Positions 53,379-62,319 of a DNA stretch of 64,000 nucleotides are shown here, one piece after another. The notes beneath the pieces were generated by a model that was not told where the DNA came from, searched no databases, and saw only the letters and a program-made list of their open reading frames with translations. The first letter of the stretch is position 1. Every line of letters starts with the position of its first letter. Source of the DNA: Orlajensenia stereocauli (lineage in GTDB: Bacteria > Actinomycetota > Actinomycetes > Actinomycetales > Microbacteriaceae); assembly GCF_039548895.1 (NCBI RefSeq), contig NZ_JBCLVG010000002.1. The stretch is one strand, 5' to 3'. The position numbers and the translations under genes were made by a program.

Positions 53379-54526
53379 CAGTCACAGCCCCCCTCGGCTT
53401 CGAGGCATCCGGAATCGCCGCAGGCATCAAGACCTCCGGCGCGCCCGACCTCGCCCTCATTGTCAACCGAGGTCCGTCGCAGCAGGCCGCCGTGGTGTTC
53501 ACCAGCAACCGGGCGAAGGCCAATCCCATCCTCTGGTCGCAGCAGGTCATCGTCGACGGCGTGGCCAGCGCGATCGTGCTGAACTCCGGCGGGGCGAACT
53601 GCTTCACCGGTCCCCAGGGCTTTCAGGTCACGCATCGCACGGCCGAGGCCGTCGCCGAGGCGCTCGACGTGTCGGCAGGGGACGTCCTCGTCTGCTCCAC
53701 GGGCCTCATCGGCGACCAGCTCGATGGCGAACTCCTGGCTGCCGGCGTCATGACGGCCGCCTCAGCGCTCAGCGTCGACGGGGGAGCCGATGCGGCGCGG
53801 GCCATCATGACGACGGACTCCAAGCCCAAGACCACGGTCGTGCAGCGCGACGGCTGGAGCCTCGGCGGCATCGCGAAGGGTGCCGGCATGCTCGCGCCGG
53901 GCCTCGCCACGATGCTCGTCGTCATCACCACGGATGCCGATCTCACGGCATCCGCCCTCGACGCGTCGCTCCGCTCGGCCACCCGCGTGACGTTCGATCG
54001 CCTCGACTCCGACGGCTGCATGTCGACCAACGACCAGGTGTCGCTGCTCGCCTCGGGTGCCTCGGGCATCACGCCCGACATCGAGGAGTTCACCGCTGCG
54101 CTCACCGAGGTCTGCCGTGATCTCGCCCTGCAGCTGCAGTCCGACGCCGAGGGTGCGAGCCACGACATCGCCATCGAGGTCGTCGGGGCCGCGAGCGAAC
54201 TCGACGCCGTCGAAGTGGGGCGCTCCGTCGCCCGCAACAACCTGTTCAAGGCCGCGATCTTCGGCAACGATCCCAACTGGGGCCGCGTGCTGGCCGCCAT
54301 CGGAACCACGAGCGCCACCTTCGACCCCTACAACGTCGACGTCTCGATGAACGGCGTCCGCGTCTGTTCGGAGGGCCGGCCCGACCGCTCGCGAGACGAG
54401 GTCGACCTCGCGCCGCGCGCCGTGCACGTTCTCATCGACCTGCAGGTCGGCGAGGCGCAGGCCACCATCTGGACCAACGACCTCACGCACGACTACGTGC
54501 ATGAGAACAGCGCCTACGCGAGCTAG
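53375..54526 (+). CDS. argJ: Glutamate N-acetyltransferase/ornithine acetyltransferase
   Basis: 383 residues. The autoproteolysis site is in KGAGMLAPGLATML, where the threonine (about residue 178) becomes the nucleophile of the beta chain. GGANCFTGPQG and the C-terminal NDLTHDYVHENSAYAS are typical. It recycles the acetyl group from acetylornithine to glutamate, so the pathway is cyclic and argE is not needed. GTG start overlapping argC. Confidence 0.97.
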   Translation: MTVTAPLGFEASGIAAGIKTSGAPDLALIVNRGPSQQAAVVFTSNRAKANPILWSQQVIVDGVASAIVLNSGGANCFTGPQGFQVTHRTAEAVAEALDVSAGDVLVCSTGLIGDQLDGELLAAGVMTAASALSVDGGADAARAIMTTDSKPKTTVVQRDGWSLGGIAKGAGMLAPGLATMLVVITTDADLTASALDASLRSATRVTFDRLDSDGCMSTNDQVSLLASGASGITPDIEEFTAALTEVCRDLALQLQSDAEGASHDIAIEVVGAASELDAVEVGRSVARNNLFKAAIFGNDPNWGRVLAAIGTTSATFDPYNVDVSMNGVRVCSEGRPDRSRDEVDLAPRAVHVLIDLQVGEAQATIWTNDLTHDYVHENSAYAS

Positions 54527-54536
54527 GAGGAGACGG

Positions 54537-55445
54537 ATGACGCTCGAAGACACCGCCCCCGGGATCGCGCAGCAGTCCGCGGCCTCGAAGGCGCAGATCC
54601 TCATCGATTCGCTGCCCTGGCTGAAGCGCTTCCACGACCAGATCGTGGTGGTGAAGTTCGGCGGAAACGCCATGGTGAGCCCCGAACTGCAGCGGGCATT
54701 CGCCGAGGACATGGTCTACCTCCGCTACGCAGGCATCCGGCCCGTCATCGTCCACGGCGGCGGCCCGCAGATCTCGTCGATGCTCGATCGGCTCGGCATC
54801 GCGAGCGAGTTCCGCGGCGGCTACAGGGTGACGACGCCCGAGACCATGGACGTCGTGCGCATGGTCCTCTCCGGCCAGGTCAACCGCGAGCTGGTCAGTT
54901 CGATCAACGAGCACGGCCCGCTCGCCGCCGGTCTCTCCGGTGAGGATGCCGGTTTGTTCAGGGGGCGTCGCCGGGGAGCCGTCGTCGACGGCGAGGAGAT
55001 CGACCTCGGACTCGTCGGAGACGTCATCGAGGTCGATCCTGCCGCCGTGCTCGCGCAACTCGACGCCGGGCGCATCCCGGTCGTCTCCTCGATCGCTCCC
55101 GATGTCGATGCTCCGGGGCAGTCTCTCAACGTGAACGCCGACTCCGCCGCGGCATCGCTGGCGATCTCTCTGGGCGCCGCCAAGCTTGTGATCCTCACCG
55201 ACGTGGCCGGTCTCTACCGCGACTGGCCCGACCGCGAGTCCCTCGTCTCAGTCATCGGCGCCCCCGAGTTGCGCGACCTGCTCCCCACCCTCGAGTCGGG
55301 CATGATCCCCAAGATGACCGCCTGTCTCGACGCCGTCGACGGCGGAGTGGCCAAGGCGGCCATCATCGACGGGCGCGAGCCGCACGCGATCCTGCTCGAG
55401 ATCTTCACTCAGAGCGGCATCGGCACGGAGGTGGTCCCCGCATGA
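54537..55445 (+). CDS. argB: Acetylglutamate kinase
   Basis: 302 residues. VVKFGGNAM, VIVHGGGPQIS, NVNADSAAASLAISLGA and KMTACLDAVDGGVAKAAIIDGR belong to the amino-acid kinase fold. The N-terminal extension of about 30 residues (with ILIDSLPWLKRFHDQ) is typical of arginine-sensitive hexameric enzymes, so feedback inhibition by arginine is likely. AGGAGG (54525-54530) is 6 bases before ATG 54537. It overlaps argD by ATGA. Confidence 0.97.
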   Translation: MTLEDTAPGIAQQSAASKAQILIDSLPWLKRFHDQIVVVKFGGNAMVSPELQRAFAEDMVYLRYAGIRPVIVHGGGPQISSMLDRLGIASEFRGGYRVTTPETMDVVRMVLSGQVNRELVSSINEHGPLAAGLSGEDAGLFRGRRRGAVVDGEEIDLGLVGDVIEVDPAAVLAQLDAGRIPVVSSIAPDVDAPGQSLNVNADSAAASLAISLGAAKLVILTDVAGLYRDWPDRESLVSVIGAPELRDLLPTLESGMIPKMTACLDAVDGGVAKAAIIDGREPHAILLEIFTQSGIGTEVVPA

Positions 55446-56656
55446 ACGCCTGGCACGATCGTTTCCACCAGTCGATGATGGGCAGCATGGCGACCCCGCT
55501 CGGCATGCTCGACCGCGGCGAGGGCTGCTGGGTCTGGGACATGGACGGCATGAGCTATCTCGACTTCCTGGCCGGCATCGCCGTCAACTCGCTCGGTCAC
55601 GCGCATCCGGTGTTCGTCGCGGCGGTCTCGGCGCAGGCCGCGCGGCTCGCCCACGTCTCGAACTACTTCGCCACCGAGCCGCAGGTCGCCCTCGCCGAGC
55701 GGCTCAAGCGCATCACGGGAGCTGGAGAGCGCGGCCGCGTCTACTTCGGCAACTCCGGGGCCGAGGCGAACGAGGCGGCGTTCAAGCTCGCCCGCCTGCA
55801 CTCGTCGCAGCACTCCTCGCCGCCGCGCACGCGCATCATCACACTCGTCGACTCCTTTCACGGACGCACCATGGGCGGGCTCGCGCTCAGCGGCAAACCG
55901 GCCATGCGGGAGGACTTCCAGCCCGTGCCCGGGGGAGTCGAGCACATCGCCCCCACCCTCGAGGCGCTCGAGCAGGCGATCGACGGTACCGTCGCGGCAC
56001 TCTTCGTCGAGCCCATCCTCGGAGAGGCCGGCGTGCGCCCGCTGCCCGACGGCTACCTCGAGCGCGCCCGCGAGCTCACCACGCAGCACGGGGCGCTGCT
56101 CATCATCGACGAGATCCAGACCGGCGCAGGGCGCACAGGTCGCTGGTTCGGGTTCCAGCATGCCGGGATCGTTCCGGATGCCGTCACGCTGGCCAAGGGC
56201 ATCGGGGGAGGGTTCCCCATCGGCGCCCTCGTCACCTACGGCGATGCGTCCGAGCTGTTCGGCCCAGGTCAGCACGGCAGCACCTTCGGCGGCAACCCCC
56301 TCGCCACCGCGACGTCCAACGCCGTTCTCGAGGAGATCGAGTCCACAGGGCTCGTGGCCAACGCCGAGCTGCGCGGTCAGGAACTGCGTGCGGCCATCAT
56401 GGGCATCGGCTCTCCGCTGGTGACGGGTGTCCGTGGGGCCGGCCTCCTGCTCGGTATCGCCCTGTCCGAGCCCGTGGCGCCCGAGGTCGTCGCGGCCGCG
56501 CTCCGCGAGGGCCTCATCATCAACGCCCCCAATCCCCAGAGCATCCGCCTCGCCCCGCCGCTCATCATCGGCGACACCGAGATCGCGGAGTTCACCGCTC
56601 GTTTCACCCGCGCTCTCGAGAGCGTCCGTCCCGCCACCGCGAAAGAGACCCCATGA
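55442..56656 (+). CDS. argD: Acetylornithine aminotransferase
   Basis: 404 residues, PLP class III. VYFGNSGAEANEAAFKLAR, the glycine-rich DSFHGRTMGGLALSG, LIIDEIQTGAGRTG and the PLP lysine in VTLAKGIGGGFPIGA are present. It converts acetylglutamate semialdehyde to acetylornithine and may double as succinyl-diaminopimelate aminotransferase. Overlaps argF by 4 bases. Confidence 0.97.
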   Translation: MNAWHDRFHQSMMGSMATPLGMLDRGEGCWVWDMDGMSYLDFLAGIAVNSLGHAHPVFVAAVSAQAARLAHVSNYFATEPQVALAERLKRITGAGERGRVYFGNSGAEANEAAFKLARLHSSQHSSPPRTRIITLVDSFHGRTMGGLALSGKPAMREDFQPVPGGVEHIAPTLEALEQAIDGTVAALFVEPILGEAGVRPLPDGYLERARELTTQHGALLIIDEIQTGAGRTGRWFGFQHAGIVPDAVTLAKGIGGGFPIGALVTYGDASELFGPGQHGSTFGGNPLATATSNAVLEEIESTGLVANAELRGQELRAAIMGIGSPLVTGVRGAGLLLGIALSEPVAPEVVAAALREGLIINAPNPQSIRLAPPLIIGDTEIAEFTARFTRALESVRPATAKETP

Positions 56657-57585
56657 CCCGCCACTTCCTCCGTGACGACGACATCACCCCGGCCGAGCAG
56701 GCCGCCATCCTCGATCTCGCGGTGGAGCTGAAGCGCGACCGCTACGCCGTGAAGCCCCTGGCCGGGCCGCAGACCGTCGCCGTCATCTTCGACAAGTCGT
56801 CGACCCGCACCCGCGTCTCGTTCGCGGTCGGGATCGCCGACCTCGGTGGATCCCCACTGATCATCTCCACTGCGAACAGCCAGCTGGGCGGCAAGGAGAC
56901 CCCGAGCGACACCGCACGCGTGCTCGAGCGCATGGTCTCGGCCATCGTCTGGCGTACCTACGGCCAGGCCGGACTCGAGGAGATGGCGGCCGGGACGACG
57001 GTCCCCGTCGTCAACGCACTCTCCGACGACTTCCACCCGTGCCAGCTGCTCGCCGATCTGCTCACGCTCCGCGAGCACAAGGGCGAGCTGGCCGGCCTCA
57101 GCCTCACCTTCCTCGGCGACGGCGCCAGCAACATGGCGCAGTCCTACCTGCTCGCCGGCGCGACTGCCGGCATGCACGTCCGGGTCGCATCCCCGGCGGG
57201 CTTCGAGCCATCAGAGCAGGTCGTGGCCGACGCGCGGGCCATCGCGGCGACCACCGGCGGGTCGATCACGGTGGGAGCGGATGCCGCGGCCCTGGTCGAC
57301 GGCGTCGACGTCGTCGTCACCGACACCTGGGTGTCGATGGGCAAGGAGGACGAGAAGGCGGCGCGGGTCGCGGCCTTCGGCGAGTATCGGGTCGATACCG
57401 CACTCATGGCGCGCGCGGCGTCGGATGCCGTGTTCCTCCATTGCCTCCCGGCAGACCGGGGCTTCGAGGTCACCGCCGACGTCATCGACGGACCGCAGTC
57501 GATCATCTGGGACGAGGCGGAGAACCGCCTGCACGCGCAGAAGGCGCTCCTGGTCTGGCTGCTCGAGCAGAACGGAACCGACTGA
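56653..57585 (+). CDS. argF: Ornithine carbamoyltransferase
   Basis: 310 residues. The carbamoyl-phosphate motif DKSSTRTRVSF, the HPCQ-type motif DDFHPCQLLADL and the ornithine motif HCLPADRG are intact. It makes citrulline. Its TGA shares a base with the ATG of argH (TGATG). In most actinobacteria argR and argG stand between argF and argH; here they do not. Confidence 0.97.
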   Translation: MTRHFLRDDDITPAEQAAILDLAVELKRDRYAVKPLAGPQTVAVIFDKSSTRTRVSFAVGIADLGGSPLIISTANSQLGGKETPSDTARVLERMVSAIVWRTYGQAGLEEMAAGTTVPVVNALSDDFHPCQLLADLLTLREHKGELAGLSLTFLGDGASNMAQSYLLAGATAGMHVRVASPAGFEPSEQVVADARAIAATTGGSITVGADAAALVDGVDVVVTDTWVSMGKEDEKAARVAAFGEYRVDTALMARAASDAVFLHCLPADRGFEVTADVIDGPQSIIWDEAENRLHAQKALLVWLLEQNGTD

Positions 57586-59018
57586 TGGCCGAGAAGCACG
57601 GAACCAACGAGGGTTCGCTCTGGGGTGCGCGTTTCGCCTCCGGTCCGTCAACCGAACTCCAGCTGCTCAGCCGTTCCACCCACTTCGACTGGCGTCTGGC
57701 CGGCTACGACATCGCGGGATCCCGCGCCCATGCGAAGGCCCTCGCGGCCGCCGGCTACCTCGGCGACGCGGAGCTGAATGCGATGCTCGCCGGCCTCGAC
57801 ACGCTGCTCGACCGTGTCGAGAGCGGCGATCTGACCGCCGCTCCGAGCGATGAAGACGTCCACGGCGCTCTCGAGGGTGCGCTCATCACAGTGGTCGGAC
57901 CCGAGCTCGGCGGCAAGCTGCGCGCCGGCCGCAGCCGCAACGATCAGATCGCCACACTCGTGCGGCTCTACCTGCGTGACCACGCCGTGCGGATCGCCGA
58001 GCTCCTCATCGACCTGATCGACGCTCTCGCCGCCCAGGCCAGCGCCCACGATGGCGCGATCATGCCGGGCCGCACCCACCTGCAGCACGCCCAGCCTGTG
58101 CTGCTCGCCCACCATCTGCTCGCGCACTGCTGGCCGTTCGTGCGCGACCTCGAACGGCTCGCCGACTGGGCGCGCCGAACGGATGCGTCTCCCTATGGCT
58201 CCGGTGCCCTCGCCGGCAACACCCTGGGCCTGGACGCCGCGCTCGTCGCCCGCGAACTCGGCTTCTCCCGCGTGGTCGAGAACTCGATCGATGGCACGGC
58301 GAGCCGCGACGTCGTCGCCGAGTTCGCGTTCATCACCGCGCAGATCGGAGTCGACCTCTCCCGCATCGCCGAGGAGATCATCCTCTGGAACACCCGCGAG
58401 TTCGGCTTCGTCACCCTCGATGACGGCTACTCCACGGGGTCGTCGATCATGCCCCAGAAGAAGAACCCCGACATCGCCGAGCTCGCTCGGGGCAAGGCCG
58501 GGCGCCTCATCGGCAACCTGACGGGTCTCCTCACCACGCTCAAGGGCCTCCCGCTCGCGTACAACCGCGATCTGCAGGAGGACAAGGAGCCGGTCTTCGA
58601 CTCGGTCGACACCCTCGAGGTCCTGCTGCCGGCCTTCACGGGCATGGTCGCCACCATGCGATTCGACACAGACCGCATGGCAGAGCTCGCACCGCAGGGC
58701 TTCTCTCTCGCCACCGACATCGCGGAATGGCTGGTCAAGCAGCATGTTCCGTTCCGAGACGCCCACGAGTTCTCGGGATCCGTCGTCGCCTATGCCGAGG
58801 CCAACGGCCTCGACCTGCACGAGGTTCCCGACGATGTGCTCGCCGGCATCTCGCTGCATCTCACCCCCGCCGTGCGCGAGGTGCTCACTGTCTCCGGCTC
58901 CGTCGGCAGTCGCACAGGCCTCGGCGGCACCGCCCCCGAGCGCGTGGCGGAACAGCTCGCGACGCTGACCGCTCGAGTGCGCTCGCTCGCCGAGGGCCTG
59001 ACGCCCACCCGGGCCTAG
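57585..59018 (+). CDS. argH: Argininosuccinate lyase
   Basis: 477 residues of the fumarase/aspartase superfamily. GRTHLQHAQPVLLAHH, the SxxMPxKKN signature GSSIMPQKKNPD with the catalytic serine, and the ENSIDGTASRD region are intact. It releases arginine and fumarate. It is directly coupled to argF; argG must be located elsewhere for the pathway to be complete. Only the MAEKHGTNEG start fits; longer in-frame starts run back over argF. Confidence 0.97.
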   Translation: MAEKHGTNEGSLWGARFASGPSTELQLLSRSTHFDWRLAGYDIAGSRAHAKALAAAGYLGDAELNAMLAGLDTLLDRVESGDLTAAPSDEDVHGALEGALITVVGPELGGKLRAGRSRNDQIATLVRLYLRDHAVRIAELLIDLIDALAAQASAHDGAIMPGRTHLQHAQPVLLAHHLLAHCWPFVRDLERLADWARRTDASPYGSGALAGNTLGLDAALVARELGFSRVVENSIDGTASRDVVAEFAFITAQIGVDLSRIAEEIILWNTREFGFVTLDDGYSTGSSIMPQKKNPDIAELARGKAGRLIGNLTGLLTTLKGLPLAYNRDLQEDKEPVFDSVDTLEVLLPAFTGMVATMRFDTDRMAELAPQGFSLATDIAEWLVKQHVPFRDAHEFSGSVVAYAEANGLDLHEVPDDVLAGISLHLTPAVREVLTVSGSVGSRTGLGGTAPERVAEQLATLTARVRSLAEGLTPTRA

Positions 59019-59022
59019 CCCC

Positions 59023-59631
59023 GTGGTGCTCGACCGCGCCGCCCTGTCCCGAGACGCGGTCGAGCTCGCACCAGAGCTGCTCGGGGCCCTCCTCACCCAC
59101 AGCACGAGTGAGGGCGACGTGACTGTTCGGCTCACCGAGGTCGAGGCCTATCGAGGCACCGGGGAGGATCCCGGTTCGCATGCCCATCGCGGCATGACCC
59201 CGAGAACCGCGGTCATGTTCGGTGAGCCCGGCCACCTCTACGCGTACTTCACCTACGGGATGCACACCTGCGTCAACATCGTGTGCTCACCAGCCGGGCC
59301 CGCATCTGCGCTGCTGCTCCGGGCCGGCGAGATCGTCGACGGCGTCGAACTCGCACGCAGTCGCAGGCCCTCAGCGGTGAGCGATCGCGATCTGGCGCGC
59401 GGTCCGGCGCGGCTCGCCAGCGCCCTCGGCATCCCTCTCGCCGAGAACGGAGCCGATCTCTTCTCCGAGCCCTTCGCCCTGCTGGCGTCGGATGCTGCGC
59501 CCGACGTGGCGAGCGGTCCGCGTGTCGGCGTCTCGGGCGCTGGCGGAGGTGCGGCGTACCCGTGGCGCTTCTGGATCCCGGGCGACCCGACGGTGTCGGT
59601 CTACCGTCGGCACGCGCGATCGCACGACTGA
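59023..59631 (+). CDS. Alkyladenine DNA glycosylase (3-methyladenine, Mpg family)
   Basis: 202 residues. RLTEVEAYRG carries the catalytic glutamate; SHAHRGMTPRTAVMF, GHLYAYFTYGMHTCVNIV and LARGPARLASALGI are the family motifs. It excises alkylated purines. GTG 59023 begins 4 bases after argH, so it may be read with the arg operon; the mpg-tyrS proximity is known in mycobacteria. Confidence 0.93.
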   Translation: MVLDRAALSRDAVELAPELLGALLTHSTSEGDVTVRLTEVEAYRGTGEDPGSHAHRGMTPRTAVMFGEPGHLYAYFTYGMHTCVNIVCSPAGPASALLLRAGEIVDGVELARSRRPSAVSDRDLARGPARLASALGIPLAENGADLFSEPFALLASDAAPDVASGPRVGVSGAGGGAAYPWRFWIPGDPTVSVYRRHARSHD

Positions 59632-59669
59632 TCGAGCGTGCCGATGCGCGAGAAGCGGCAGCGGCGAGC

Positions 59670-60242
59670 TCAGCTCAGGGCGAGGTGCACGATGGCGCCG
59701 CAGAGGCAGGCCCAGATCAGGCTGGCCATGGTGCCGATGATGAACCTCTCGCGAGCCTCGGACGACTCGAGTTCGGTGAAACGCCCGACGCCCTTCACGG
59801 CCACGACGATCGCCAGCCCCTCGGGGAACCCGGCGATGATCGTCGCGACGGTGGCGAAACGCTCAAGCACGCCGATCGTCTGGCCTCCGCGCAGGATCTC
59901 GCGTCCCGTCGCCGCTCCGTCGGAGCGGATGCCCTCGACGAGGATGCCGCCGTGCACGCCTGTGCGCACGCTGCCCTTGGTCGCGAGGTCGAGCGCCAGT
60001 ACTGCGGCCGGCCCCCCACCGAACACCGCGAGGGTCATCGCCCCGATGACCACGACGATGGTGAGCAGCGGCTCGATCTGACCCGTCGCGAGCCAGGCGA
60101 GCACGAACGCAGCGGCGAGCGATCCCGCCGCGGCCCAGGTCATCACCCTGTCCGGGCGCAGGAAAGCGATGACGGCGAAGGTCGCCCCCGCGCCGAGCAC
60201 GAGCACGAGCAGCAACCAGATGACGATGGTGACGGCGATCAT
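59670..60242 (-). CDS. Polytopic membrane protein of the SatD-like module
   Basis: 190 residues with about four or five membrane helices: WLLLVLVLGAGATFAVIAFL (about 8-28), AAGSLAAAFVLAWLA (about 38-52), LLTIVVVIGAMTLAVFGGG, and a C-terminal pair ending MASLIWACLCGAIVHLALS. The soluble stretch (about 90-125) reads GSVRTGVHGGILVEGIRSDG. It overlaps the upstream gene by ATGA, so the pair is co-expressed. I do not recognise a function; it resembles the membrane partner found beside SatD-type proteins. Confidence 0.75.
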   Translation of the reverse strand: MIAVTIVIWLLLVLVLGAGATFAVIAFLRPDRVMTWAAAGSLAAAFVLAWLATGQIEPLLTIVVVIGAMTLAVFGGGPAAVLALDLATKGSVRTGVHGGILVEGIRSDGAATGREILRGGQTIGVLERFATVATIIAGFPEGLAIVVAVKGVGRFTELESSEARERFIIGTMASLIWACLCGAIVHLALS

Positions 60243-60874
60243 TCGGTGGGGTCCGTTCCGTTCCGCGTCGCTGGCGACGCCTCTGCATCCAGTTCGGCCA
60301 GGAGATGCTCCAGGGAAGACCGGGCGTCGTCCTCGACCCTCCAGAGCGCAGCACGGAGGCGCTGGCTCACGGCGGCAGCCGATATCCCGAGTATGCCAGC
60401 CGCATCCTTCTGCGAGTGACCGGCGCGCATCAGATCCGCCACCTCCCAGCCCTGCTCCGAGCGTCGGGCGCGCGTGAGCAGGAGCATGCTGACGAGAGGC
60501 TCGATGATGGTGGCGCGCTCCACGGCGTCGGGGGCGCGCAGGGCGAACCTGGACTCGGCGCGCTTGGCCGCTTCGACGGCGTCTCGGGCTCCGATGAAGG
60601 CCGGCCCTGTGGCCTTTCGTGCGGCATCGGGCAGCGGAGTGCGCACCGAGCCGATCCCCAGCCCGATGCTCCAGTGCCCGGAGCGGGCGAGTGCTCCGAC
60701 CATTGCCAGGGCCGTCGGTGCCGAGGTGGTGACGGCCTGGATCTCATCGCCGGCCGTCTGATCGACCGGGAGCACGAGTTCGTCCCCGAAGGCCGTCTCG
60801 AGCGCACGCATCGCCGCATCCGCCCGATCCACGTCGTGTCGGGAGTCGACCTGATCCGCTGTGATGACGAACAT
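60239..60874 (-). CDS. SatD-like protein with C-terminal helix-turn-helix
   Basis: 211 residues. The N-terminal part (about 1-125) opens FVITADQVDSRHDVDRADAA and contains LVLPVDQTAGDEIQAV and GLGIGSVRTPLPDAA, a pattern of SatD-like proteins that recalls nucleotide-cyclase-fold sensors. The C-terminus has a clear helix-turn-helix, RAGHSQKDAAGILGISAAAV. This suggests a ligand-sensing transcription factor for itself and the overlapping membrane-protein gene. GGAG lies 5 bases before ATG 60874. The ligand is unknown. Confidence 0.75.
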   Translation of the reverse strand: MFVITADQVDSRHDVDRADAAMRALETAFGDELVLPVDQTAGDEIQAVTTSAPTALAMVGALARSGHWSIGLGIGSVRTPLPDAARKATGPAFIGARDAVEAAKRAESRFALRAPDAVERATIIEPLVSMLLLTRARRSEQGWEVADLMRAGHSQKDAAGILGISAAAVSQRLRAALWRVEDDARSSLEHLLAELDAEASPATRNGTDPTE

Positions 60875-60898
60875 GAACTCTCCGATCTGAAGTCTGTA

Positions 60899-60927
60899 AG
60901 GTTACTCCAGTTCAATCAAGTTGTGAA
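60899..60927 (-). promoter_or_regulatory. Promoter of the SatD-like module
   Basis: On the minus strand TTCACA (60927-60922), a 17-base spacer and TAACCT (60904-60899) precede the SatD-like gene. The surrounding 60890-60945 is markedly AT-rich for this genome. Confidence 0.5.
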
Positions 60928-60995
60928 GCTTATTTCATGGGCATGTAGCTTTCAGCCTTGATTCGTTCGCCGAGGCCCGCTGATAACCTTGCAGC

Positions 60996-62297
60996 GTGTC
61001 CGACCCAGCCATCCTCGCCGACCAGGCCAACGACCCGACCTTCTCCGACATCTGGGAGGAGCTCGTCTGGCGTGGGCTGGTGCATGTCTCGACCGACGAG
61101 AGCGAACTCCAGGAACTCCTCGCCGGTGGTCCCATCACGTTCTACTGCGGCTTCGACCCCACAGCGCCGAGCCTCCACCTCGGGAACCTGGTGCAGTTGC
61201 TCGTCATGCGGCGTCTTCAACTGGCCGGTCATCGTCCTCTTGGACTCGTCGGCGGCTCGACCGGCCTGATCGGCGATCCCCGCCCGACAGCCGAACGCAC
61301 CCTCAACACCCGCGAGACCGTGACCGAGTGGGTGGGCTACCTGCAGGGCCAGGTCTCCCGCTTCCTCAGCGCCGAGGGCGACAACGGCATGCGCCTCGTC
61401 AACAACCTCGACTGGACGGCCCCGCTGTCGGCGATCGACTTCCTGCGGGAGATCGGCAAGCACTACCGCGTCGGAACGATGATCAAGAAGGACGCCGTCG
61501 CAGCCAGACTCAACTCCGATGCCGGCATCAGCTACACCGAGTTCAGCTACCAGATCCTGCAGGGGCTCGACTACCTCGAGCTCTACCGCAGCTACGGCTG
61601 CGTGCTGCAGACGGGTGGCAGCGACCAGTGGGGCAACCTCACGAGCGGCACCGACCTCATCCACCGCACGGAGGGGGTGAGCGTGCACGCCATCGGCACC
61701 CCGCTCATCACCAACAGCGACGGCACCAAGTTCGGCAAGAGCGAGGGCAACGCCATCTGGCTCGATTCGGCGCTGGTGAGCCCGTACGCCTTCTACCAGT
61801 TCTGGCTCAACACCGATGACGCCGATGTCATCAGCAGGCTCAAGGTGTTCACCTTCCTCGACCGCGCGGAGATCGGGCGTCTCGAGGCGCTCGTGGCGAG
61901 CGAGCCGTTCCGTCGCGAGTCCCAGCGCGCGCTCGCGCGTGCGGTCACGACCCTCGTGCATGGGGCGGATGCCACAGACAAGGCGATCGCCGCCGCCGAT
62001 GCACTCTTCGGTCAGGGCGACGTGGCCGCACTCGATGCCGAGACGCTCGAGAGCGCGCTCCGTGAGCTGCCGAACACGACCACGTCTCCGACGGCGACGA
62101 TCGTTCAGCTCCTGCTCGACACCGGCCTCAGCGGGAGCATCAGCGAGGCTCGCCGGGCGATCGCACAGGGCGGCGTCTCGGTGAACGGCGTCAAGGTGAC
62201 CGATGACACGGCGTCCATCGGAGGCTCCACGCTGCCGTCGGGCATGGCCGTCCTCCGACGGGGCAAGAAGACCCTCGCCGGAATCTTCGTCCTCTAG
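60996..62297 (+). CDS. tyrS: Tyrosine-tRNA ligase
   Basis: 433 residues. The class I signatures are TAPSLHLGNLV (the HIGH region) and KFGKSEG (the KMSKS loop); LVGGSTGLIGDPRP and QTGGSDQWGN bind tyrosine and ATP. A C-terminal S4 RNA-binding domain (about 370-430, AIAQGGVSVNGVKV) closes it. GTG 60996 has TAACCT (60984-60989) 6 bases upstream, so it is leaderless by prediction. A fragment of the dispersed repeat, CGTTCGCCGAGGCCCG (60964-60979), abuts this promoter. Confidence 0.97.
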   Translation: MSDPAILADQANDPTFSDIWEELVWRGLVHVSTDESELQELLAGGPITFYCGFDPTAPSLHLGNLVQLLVMRRLQLAGHRPLGLVGGSTGLIGDPRPTAERTLNTRETVTEWVGYLQGQVSRFLSAEGDNGMRLVNNLDWTAPLSAIDFLREIGKHYRVGTMIKKDAVAARLNSDAGISYTEFSYQILQGLDYLELYRSYGCVLQTGGSDQWGNLTSGTDLIHRTEGVSVHAIGTPLITNSDGTKFGKSEGNAIWLDSALVSPYAFYQFWLNTDDADVISRLKVFTFLDRAEIGRLEALVASEPFRRESQRALARAVTTLVHGADATDKAIAAADALFGQGDVAALDAETLESALRELPNTTTSPTATIVQLLLDTGLSGSISEARRAIAQGGVSVNGVKVTDDTASIGGSTLPSGMAVLRRGKKTLAGIFVL

Positions 62298-62319
62298 CGC
62301 GTTCGGAGTTCGAACCGCA

